From contig JAJDEK010000373.1 of NCBI GenBank assembly GCA_029259875.1, forward strand, positions 1 through 5,239: DNA of 5,239 nt, given 5' to 3'. Source of the stretch: Planctomycetaceae bacterium (GTDB lineage: Bacteria; Planctomycetota; Planctomycetia; Planctomycetales; Planctomycetaceae). Position numbers and translations under genes: made by a program. Below are positions 1 through 5,239 of the stretch, one piece after another (the stretch's first letter is position 1; every line of letters begins with the position of its first letter). Under the pieces are notes generated by a model, which saw only the letters and a program-made list of their open reading frames with translations, was not told where the DNA came from and did not search any database.

Positions 1-1019
1 TCCAGTTTTTCTTTTGCTTCTGCTAATTTACGGATTGCATCATCCTGATGTTGTGACGCCGCTTCTTTTTGTTTTTTTTCCAGTTCCTCAATCGCTTTTT
101 CCATCTCTTGACGGGCTTGTTCTATTTGTTCCCGTCCAGGAGTCTTTTTCTCTTGTTGACTCTGGGATTTTTGGTTCTTTCCTTGCTGAGATTGTTTTTG
201 CTGTCCCTGCTGTTGTTGAGACTGTGATTGTTTTCCCTGTTGAGATGGCTTCTGTTGGGATGGGCTCTGTTTTTTCGGGGGGGACTTTCCTTGTTCTGAA
301 GGTTTCCCCTTAGATTCCGACTTCTTGGAGTTTTTAGAATCAGAACCGGATTTCCCCTGCTGGGATTTTTGTTCCTGTTGCTTTCCGTCATTCTTTTTTG
401 ACTGTTCGTTCTCAGATTTTTCTGAACCGTTTTTTTCTGCATCTTGTTTATCGATTTTTTCAATTAATTTTTGAGCGTTGTTTGCAGTTTGTTTTTGTTT
501 CTCTTTTAAATCAGCTTGTTTTCCACCACGTTCGGTTGCAGCTCTGACATCTTTTTCCTGTCCTATCAGGCGGTTGACATCTTTTAAAAGGTCTTGAATG
601 CGCTGCTTCTCTTTTTCCACTTCACTCATTCTGTCTTCACTTTGAAGTAGAGCCAGCAAAGCTTGCATGTTTTTGACGAGAATTTCTTGTCGTTCTACGG
701 CATCGCCTAATTGACCTTTTTGCAGCATCTGTAAGACTTGCTGCATTTCCACGGTCATTTGCTTTTGTTTACTTTGGCCAAAGGCGCGAAACAGAAGATC
801 AGCCCGTGCAGGGTCTGTCTTTTTCATATATTCGCCCAGATCGTGGAGGGTTGATTCAAACCGCTTAAACTGCTGGGAAATCGCCTCTTGTTTATCTGTG
901 AGTTTGCGATCTTGGGCATTGGCTTGCAGGTTCTTGTCTTGCGCACTGCATAAAGTTTGAGCGACAAGACTGCCAATCAGAGCCAACACTAGGACGGCGA
1001 TCTGAGGACGATTTAACAT
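1..1019 (-). CDS. Secreted helical protein with Q/K/S-rich disordered region (partial, C-terminus off window)
   Basis: The reading frame starts at ATG 1019 and stays open for 339 codons to the left edge, so the C-terminus is missing. Residues 1-26 look like a Sec signal peptide: a short n-region with Arg4, a hydrophobic core (IAVLVLALIGSLVA) and a plausible cleavage after Ala26 in LCSA-QDK. Cys24 does not sit in a lipobox, so a lipoprotein is unlikely. Residues 30-190 are predicted helical and charged (for example KEKQRIQDLLKDVNRLIGQE). Residues 191-296 are a low-complexity Gln/Lys/Ser/Gly region, and from 297 a charged helix resumes (EQARQEMEKAIEELEKKQKE), probably a coiled coil. Similar secreted proteins follow DUF4175-like genes in Planctomycetes, as I recall the family. 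A good ribosome binding site 7 bases upstream supports the start. The function is not known; a structural or binding partner of the upstream membrane protein is an inference. Confidence 0.85.
   Translation of the reverse strand, partial: MLNRPQIAVLVLALIGSLVAQTLCSAQDKNLQANAQDRKLTDKQEAISQQFKRFESTLHDLGEYMKKTDPARADLLFRAFGQSKQKQMTVEMQQVLQMLQKGQLGDAVERQEILVKNMQALLALLQSEDRMSEVEKEKQRIQDLLKDVNRLIGQEKDVRAATERGGKQADLKEKQKQTANNAQKLIEKIDKQDAEKNGSEKSENEQSKKNDGKQQEQKSQQGKSGSDSKNSKKSESKGKPSEQGKSPPKKQSPSQQKPSQQGKQSQSQQQQGQQKQSQQGKNQKSQSQQEKKTPGREQIEQARQEMEKAIEELEKKQKEAASQHQDDAIRKLAEAKEKL
132..449 (-). repeat. Low-complexity Q/K/S/G-rich coding segment with three SQQGK motifs
   Basis: This segment encodes residues 191-296 of the leftmost gene and is made almost only of Gln, Lys, Ser, Gly, Glu, Asn and Pro. 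The pentapeptide SQQGK occurs three times (bases 351-365, 231-245 and 177-191), with shorter QQ, SQ and GK variants between. The codons differ between the copies (TCCCAGCAGGGGAAA, TCTCAACAGGGAAAA, TCTCAGCAAGGAAAG), so this is not a recent DNA tandem duplication. The segment should be intrinsically disordered and, given the signal peptide, extracytoplasmic. The biased composition also creates open reading frames on other frames here, which are not genes. Confidence 0.8.
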
Positions 1020-1026
1020 GCGGGTT

Positions 1027-1031
1027 CTCCC
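1027..1031 (-). promoter_or_regulatory. Ribosome binding site of the leftmost gene
   Basis: On the minus strand GGGAG lies 7 bases before the ATG at 1019, a near-ideal Shine-Dalgarno match and spacing. It is the only clear such site in the window and fixes the start of the secreted protein. It lies inside a short inverted repeat (CGGG-AGAA-CCCG, 1021-1032), which could form a weak 4-bp hairpin over the site. Confidence 0.65.
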
Positions 1032-1126
1032 GTCAAAGTTCTCATAATGATTTCAGAACCGATAAGGGGGGGTAAATGTAAGATTGGTATCCCTCTAAAG
1101 AACGCGTAGATAAAGATCCTAGCATT

Positions 1127-1135
1127 ATTATATCA
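1127..1135 (-). promoter_or_regulatory. Candidate extended -10 promoter element for the leftmost gene
   Basis: Read on the minus strand this is TGATATAAT: a perfect TATAAT hexamer with the TG of an extended -10 one base upstream. No good -35 box lies 16-18 bases further up (TTCGGT at 1155-1150 is a poor match), which is tolerated by extended -10 promoters. Transcription would start near 1120 and leave a leader of about 100 bases. The region is AT-rich, so a chance match is possible, and planctomycete promoter consensus sequences are poorly known. Confidence 0.35.
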
Positions 1136-1235
1136 AGTGATTGTCCGTGACCGAAGCATGTATTTTTGTTCATTTCTATGGGTTTGGAGAAAGGCCCAGG
1201 TCTTAAATCTATTATTTTGCTTGATATCTTAGGTT

Positions 1236-3707
1236 TTAATCCAGTCCTAACCCTTTGAGACGATCTAAAAGTTTGTTTTTGCGAAACTTTTTTGTGTCTT
1301 CCGTCAGTTCTTTTTCTTTTTCAATGAGATTCTTCAACATCTCAATGGCTTCGTGGAACTCCAACAAGTCCTGCATTTCATTAAGTACATTCTGCATGCG
1401 GACAAGCATGGCGTCCAAAAGCTCAATACTCGTCTGAATTTCTGGCAATGGATCGTCGTCTTTTTCGATTGCCAGACGAGACAGTCCCAATTGTTGATCG
1501 ACGTCAGGGAAGTCTTGTTCGCGGATGATGGTCAAGGGTTTAAGAATTTTGTCATCGATGCGACTAAGAATTTGTGTGGTAGCAACGCCATTGTTAACTA
1601 GTTCTTCGCGAATATCGTAAAATGATTCAACAATCGAAGCGGTCTCAGTCGCATTTTTTCGAGTCCCATACAGTGATCGATCAGCTGAAGTGGCGACAGC
1701 GTTGTAGATTTCCTCAAGTATCACTTGCCATTTGGGGTCTGATTGCCCTTGTTTTTGTTTCTCTTTGATTGTTTGAGACTGCTGTAATTGATCGATGCGT
1801 TCACTCAGGTCATCGCGAGTCTGTGTCACTTCTCTAAAGATTTGCTCAAATCGCTTTCGTAGATTTAATTCTTTGGAATAAAGAAGAGAAAGCAACTCTT
1901 CATCAGTGACAATTTCGAAGTGATAAATTTCTCCATGAGTCTCATGGGGGCCACTCAGATCATCGGCGTCTTTTGCTTGAACAGTAAGGCTAATTTTTTG
2001 TCCCACTTTTAAATCAAGTGGCAATACTTCAAAACGTTCCCAAAGGTTATTTTCGCTTCTTTGCAGGATAAACTCTTTTGGTTTCCCAGATGGCTTATTA
2101 CGAAAGGGACGCGGTCTAAAGTCTTTTTCCTGATCGACAAAAAAATCAAAATGAGCAGATTGAATTCCGTAATCGTCGGTAATGATACCCTCCAGCGGAA
2201 TCATCGCTTTGCGTGTAACCGATTTACCGATTCCTGTCAGTTGCGTGTCTACTTTGGGAGCTTGATCGATGATGCCATTGATACTCAGTCGAATTGGTTC
2301 CGTTACCAGTAAGCCATCTTCGTCTTCCAAATAGATACGAATGGGCTGATCTGCAATGAGAGGAATGTATTTCGGAATAGTGTCTGAATCTGTGTGTTTG
2401 TCTTCAGAGACTAAAGCAAAAGGAATTCGAAAATGACGCCCTTCGGAGTCCAGCATCTGAGTCATGTGTGATTGAGTCAGTGCGATCTGCTTTATCACTT
2501 CTCCCTCTGAGTTTTTCCATGCCAGGAAGTTGTTGGGGGCAGTAGCCGAATCCTTTGAACTTCGTTCCAATTGGAGCTTAAGCTGATCGGTTTCAAATGA
2601 AAACCGAGTGATTAGTTTATTGGCGGTCGAAATCATGTCAAATTTTGTATTTAGTGGTAGAGCGATTTGCGTTCCCTGAACAATCTGAATGTCTGCCTGG
2701 GGATTGCCCGTTTCAGAATCAATTTGATTCAAGCCCGTGTATTCCGGGTAATAACATTCCAATTGAACCTGATCCAGAACAGGAGTTTCAACAATTTTTA
2801 CAAGATAAGGCTCGGGGTTCGTAAAATCGTTCCCGGAGACCCAGACCTGAATACCATCCAGCAAGTCAGTAATGGTATGTTTAAATCGACCTTCACCCAT
2901 CCGCGACATTACAGTTCGCCCACCCCCACGACCATTCTGCATGCGATACGTTAACTGCACACGCTCGGGGGCTTTTTTACCGTCAACGGTCTCTACCAAC
3001 AGTGTCAGATCATTTCCAAGGCCATGTTTATAAGTGAGATCTTGGAACTCTTTGATTCGATCTCCGGGTTGAGCAATGACTTTCACAACGAGTCCGGTCT
3101 CTCTATTCCAGTAATCGCTGCGCAGTTCCAGATAGCCTTTAGCCCAGCGGGCCATAGCAGGTTGGTTGATGATTGCCAAACTAAGAATCGAAATGAATAA
3201 CGCAAATGCCCAGAGAACAGCGCGCCTCAAAGGTCGTTTGTCGAAAACATCTTCCAGTGGAAGTTGCTGGCTGCCTTGCGCCACTTCTTTCACCGTCCGT
3301 TCCAGCATCGCTTGTGTCAAAGCATTTTGTGGTGAATTTGTCTCATTCAATTCAATCGCTGTTGCCAATCGGTCATTTAATTCTGGAAAACGTTTTTCCA
3401 GAACCAGAGCTAATGCTTTTCGTCTCATTCTTTTCATGAGGCGAAAGAAAATGAAACTACCAGCCAGAAAGAGAATCGTTGTCAGCGAAATCAGATTGTA
3501 AGAAGCTCGAAACCAAATGGGTAATTCAAAATGGCTGAGTTGAAAATAAGCCCAGTCAATAATGAAGCTAATCCAAAAGACCAAACCAATTACTGTCAAC
3601 AGCTTGGCAGTTCCTTCTAGCAGAATGTATCTACGTATTTTTCCACGTAACCGATTAAGGAGGTTCGTGATTTCCTGAGGGATTGATGAATTAGAAGGTT
3701 CGTTCAT
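1236..3707 (-). CDS. DUF4175-like three-helix membrane protein with large extracytoplasmic domain
   Basis: This is a complete gene of about 823 residues. Membrane helices lie near residues 33-54, 70-91 and 163-182. Positive charges (RLRGKIRRY before the first helix, RLMKRMRRK after the second) put the N-terminus and residues 92-162 in the cytoplasm and everything after 183 outside. The cytoplasmic stretch has a conserved-looking segment, LEKRFPELNDRLATAIEL. Residues 200-600 are beta-rich, with YYPEYTG at 319-325 and DDYGI at 511-515, both recalled from planctomycete relatives. Residues 600-655 and 757-815 are charged helices, likely coiled coils. The layout resembles DUF4175/TIGR02302 proteins, but without their Q-rich tail. 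No catalytic motif is visible, and the only cysteine is at 318. I chose ATG 3707; GTG 3722 would add five residues and neither has a clear ribosome binding site. The enzymatic role, if any, is unknown. Confidence 0.85.
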   Translation of the reverse strand: MNEPSNSSIPQEITNLLNRLRGKIRRYILLEGTAKLLTVIGLVFWISFIIDWAYFQLSHFELPIWFRASYNLISLTTILFLAGSFIFFRLMKRMRRKALALVLEKRFPELNDRLATAIELNETNSPQNALTQAMLERTVKEVAQGSQQLPLEDVFDKRPLRRAVLWAFALFISILSLAIINQPAMARWAKGYLELRSDYWNRETGLVVKVIAQPGDRIKEFQDLTYKHGLGNDLTLLVETVDGKKAPERVQLTYRMQNGRGGGRTVMSRMGEGRFKHTITDLLDGIQVWVSGNDFTNPEPYLVKIVETPVLDQVQLECYYPEYTGLNQIDSETGNPQADIQIVQGTQIALPLNTKFDMISTANKLITRFSFETDQLKLQLERSSKDSATAPNNFLAWKNSEGEVIKQIALTQSHMTQMLDSEGRHFRIPFALVSEDKHTDSDTIPKYIPLIADQPIRIYLEDEDGLLVTEPIRLSINGIIDQAPKVDTQLTGIGKSVTRKAMIPLEGIITDDYGIQSAHFDFFVDQEKDFRPRPFRNKPSGKPKEFILQRSENNLWERFEVLPLDLKVGQKISLTVQAKDADDLSGPHETHGEIYHFEIVTDEELLSLLYSKELNLRKRFEQIFREVTQTRDDLSERIDQLQQSQTIKEKQKQGQSDPKWQVILEEIYNAVATSADRSLYGTRKNATETASIVESFYDIREELVNNGVATTQILSRIDDKILKPLTIIREQDFPDVDQQLGLSRLAIEKDDDPLPEIQTSIELLDAMLVRMQNVLNEMQDLLEFHEAIEMLKNLIEKEKELTEDTKKFRKNKLLDRLKGLGLD

Positions 3708-3767
3708 TCGTTTACTTAACACGGATTGAATTTGGTAATGATAATCTTTGCTTTTTAACAGGATCGA
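3708..3767. other. Short intergenic spacer, probably within one operon
   Basis: About 60 AT-rich bases separate the stop at 3768 from the preferred start at 3707, or 45 bases if GTG 3722 is used. I see no terminator, no recognisable promoter and no Shine-Dalgarno sequence. Co-transcription of the two flanking genes is therefore the simplest reading. Confidence 0.5.
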
Positions 3768-5239
3768 TTATGATAATTTAAATAGTTTTCTGGTCAGCCA
3801 CTCAGTTGCTAAAAGTCCAGCTATCAGGAAGAAAACCCACTGCTGATCCCACAGGGTTTTCAAGCGTTCGTCTACTAAAAATTCTTCTCCCAGATCGGGT
3901 AAGAGTTTTGGGATCTGTGCAGCTTCGTCAATGGCAAGATAAGCGCCACCCGTATCGAGGGATAATTCTTTGAGCCCTTTTACATTCTGACTCAGGGATT
4001 CATCTTCCAGTCGGGGCAGTAAAACTGAGAGGCTACCCTCTACAGCTTGTCCTTTTGAATTAGGAACGATGAGTTCGAAGCGGTATTTTCCAGGAAGATT
4101 CGCGCGGAAACTGGCCACATACTCTCCCGGTCGGTTTCGATCATGCATTAATAATAAGTTGGGTACCAGAGACCTTCCGCGCGGATCGATTACTTCCATC
4201 GGCACAGATTCCTGAATCAAAGGCTTAAATTCCGGATTGAGTAATCGCACACGCACGGAAACGGTTTGACCAAGTAGATACTCATCGCGTTCTAGAATCA
4301 ATGTGCCTCGTTTGGTACCTCTTCTCGTACGACCTTGTCCGATATTTCGGATCAGTTTCGTCCAGAAACGGTCATAGTAGTCTTCTCCAATGGAACGTAA
4401 ACGCCAGATTTCCGGGCTGCCCAGATAAAAGCACCGGCCTTCGCCATAATATTGGGAAGCCATCAATATCGAGAAACCATATTCGGTTTGTGTTTTGGGA
4501 TCAGGAAAATGGGCATAGATGGTCGCGGCTGCTTTGGCACCATTGGAAGGATAGCAACGATACATACCGGGAAAGTTTTCCCATAACTCTTTGGAAGTCG
4601 CCGGATCATCGGTCAACATCAGAAAACCTGCATTCAGGCCTGCTTGAGTCCACTCAATTCTGCGAATTTGAGTCGCTTCTTCGTCCAGATAATCACGTAC
4701 AAACGAATTGATGTCTACGGGATACAAGTCGAGAATCGGCTGAAATCGTTCGGCATCACGGGCGAGTTTGGGCGTATATACATCGCCGGCAACCAGAGCA
4801 ATTCCACCACCTCCGGTTGCAACCCATTCATTCAAGGTTTGCATTTGTTCTTGTGAGAGAAGTTCCCAATTCACATCAAAGGCAAGTATGACGTCATATT
4901 CAAACAATGCCGTTCGTTCTGGAAATTCATATAACATTTGGTCGGCATCCTGAGAGACACCCGGAGACGCTGTTTGCAACCAGACATCGGACTTAATAGA
5001 AGGATGTCGATAAAGCATCGTGCGGGCAAAACGATAGTCACGCATTGGCCCACCAGCTAAAATCAGAACGCGCGTAGGACGACTAAAAACATTGACCGAA
5101 TGCTCCAGTTCATTATCCATTGTGTTGGCGTCCTGTGCCAGTTGATTTCCCCGGACTCGAATCACATAACTAATTTCGCCTTCTTCACTGGGGATGCGTT
5201 CGAATTTCACATCGAGAGGCAGCCCCTCTTCTGTGGGGA
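3768..5239 (-). CDS. Membrane protein with GATase-like domain, VWA-type family (partial, N-terminus off window)
   Basis: The frame is open at the right edge and ends with TAA at 3770-3768, giving about 490 C-terminal residues. The GTG at 5210 is an internal valine, since the frame continues upstream (PTEEGLPLD-V). Numbered from that valine: 1-44 end a beta domain; 46-290 form a class I glutamine amidotransferase-like alpha/beta domain (RVLILAGGPMRDYRFART, FDVNWELL, GGGGIALVAGDVYTP, YLGSPEIWRLRSIGEDYYDR); 300-400 are a beta-sandwich region; 410-446 a short linker; about 457-473 a membrane helix (WVFFLIAGLLATEWL) ending in RKLFK. The basic tail suggests the C-terminus is inside and the bulk of the protein outside. 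Planctomycete relatives carry an N-terminal VWA domain and lie beside moxR, DUF58 and BatA-like genes; this is recalled, not seen. No GxCxG nucleophile elbow is present, so glutaminase activity is unlikely. A scaffold or ligand-binding role is inferred. Confidence 0.85.
   Translation of the reverse strand, partial: PTEEGLPLDVKFERIPSEEGEISYVIRVRGNQLAQDANTMDNELEHSVNVFSRPTRVLILAGGPMRDYRFARTMLYRHPSIKSDVWLQTASPGVSQDADQMLYEFPERTALFEYDVILAFDVNWELLSQEQMQTLNEWVATGGGGIALVAGDVYTPKLARDAERFQPILDLYPVDINSFVRDYLDEEATQIRRIEWTQAGLNAGFLMLTDDPATSKELWENFPGMYRCYPSNGAKAAATIYAHFPDPKTQTEYGFSILMASQYYGEGRCFYLGSPEIWRLRSIGEDYYDRFWTKLIRNIGQGRTRRGTKRGTLILERDEYLLGQTVSVRVRLLNPEFKPLIQESVPMEVIDPRGRSLVPNLLLMHDRNRPGEYVASFRANLPGKYRFELIVPNSKGQAVEGSLSVLLPRLEDESLSQNVKGLKELSLDTGGAYLAIDEAAQIPKLLPDLGEEFLVDERLKTLWDQQWVFFLIAGLLATEWLTRKLFKLS

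Larger units (their letters stand above)
1020..1235. other. Intergenic region of 216 bases
   Basis: This is the largest gap in the window, between the stop of the DUF4175-like gene and the start of the secreted protein gene. Apart from the candidate -10 element and the ribosome binding site listed separately, I see no convincing gene, no tRNA and no rho-independent terminator: no GC-rich stem followed by a T-run was found in the minus direction. The gap is long compared with the one upstream, which suggests that the last gene may be transcribed from its own promoter in addition to read-through. Confidence 0.6.

Noticed and set aside
273..291. Run of C followed by a run of A on the minus strand, as a possible slippage or phase-variation site
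   Set aside because: The main frame passes through it intact as S-P-P-K-K-Q and the composition is the same on both sides. The A-run is not in the phase needed for the classical A-AAA-AAC slip, so there is no sign of programmed frameshifting.
14..313. Plus-strand open frame with a hydrophobic product
   Set aside because: It is the antisense of the Q/K-rich segment; Phe/Leu/Val-rich translation is what the complement of Lys/Gln/Glu codons gives. There is no ribosome binding site or family resemblance.
122..463. Open frame of 113 codons on the minus strand inside the leftmost gene
   Set aside because: It is a shifted frame through the Q/K/S-rich segment, where biased composition removes stops. 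The main frame is open from 1019 to the edge, has a signal peptide and a ribosome binding site, and continues through this region without a break.
1186..1206. GGCC-containing stretch near the end of the DUF4175-like gene as a terminator
   Set aside because: The only possible stem has a mismatch and a 2-base loop, and it is not followed by a T-run in the minus direction.
1130..1227. Inverted repeat ATATCAAG (1130-1137) and CTTGATAT (1220-1227) in the intergenic gap
   Set aside because: Eight bases with an 82-base spacer in an AT-rich gap is expected by chance fairly often, and one arm overlaps the -10 candidate. There is no T-run that would make it a terminator.
4301..4711. Plus-strand open frame of 136 codons
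   Set aside because: It lies fully antisense to the GATase-like gene, whose frame is continuous and matches a recognisable family. The plus-strand product shows no domain.

Overview
The window carries three genes in a row, all on the minus strand, from what is most likely a planctomycete. The moderate-to-low GC content (by eye), the weak use of Shine-Dalgarno sites and above all the protein families point that way: the right-hand gene closely follows a family I know mainly from Planctomycetes, in which a von Willebrand (VWA) membrane protein carries a glutamine-amidotransferase-like (GATase-like) domain. The assignment rests on recalled family patterns, not on a database search. A Gimesia-like member of the Planctomycetales would fit, but the genus cannot be fixed from this sequence.

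Layout in the direction of transcription, right to left. (1) 5239-3768 is the C-terminal part of a large membrane protein. It holds the end of a beta domain, a GATase-like alpha/beta domain without a recognisable catalytic cysteine, another beta-sandwich region and a C-terminal membrane helix. Its N-terminus lies outside the window. (2) After about 60 bases without a terminator comes 3707-1236, a complete gene of about 823 residues. It has three membrane helices near the N-terminus, a long beta-rich region and a charged helical C-terminus, an architecture resembling the DUF4175 family. (3) After a 216-base gap with a candidate extended -10 promoter and a clear ribosome binding site comes 1019-1, a secreted helical protein with a long Q/K/S-rich disordered stretch. 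It runs off the left edge.

In Planctomycetes these genes usually sit at the downstream end of a cluster that starts with a MoxR-type AAA ATPase, a DUF58 protein and a BatA-like protein; this comes from memory and those genes are not in the window. The likely picture is an envelope assembly: two membrane-anchored proteins with large extracytoplasmic domains plus a secreted, disordered, coiled-coil partner. Its biochemical function is unknown. No RNA genes, mobile elements, CRISPR arrays or convincing terminators were seen.
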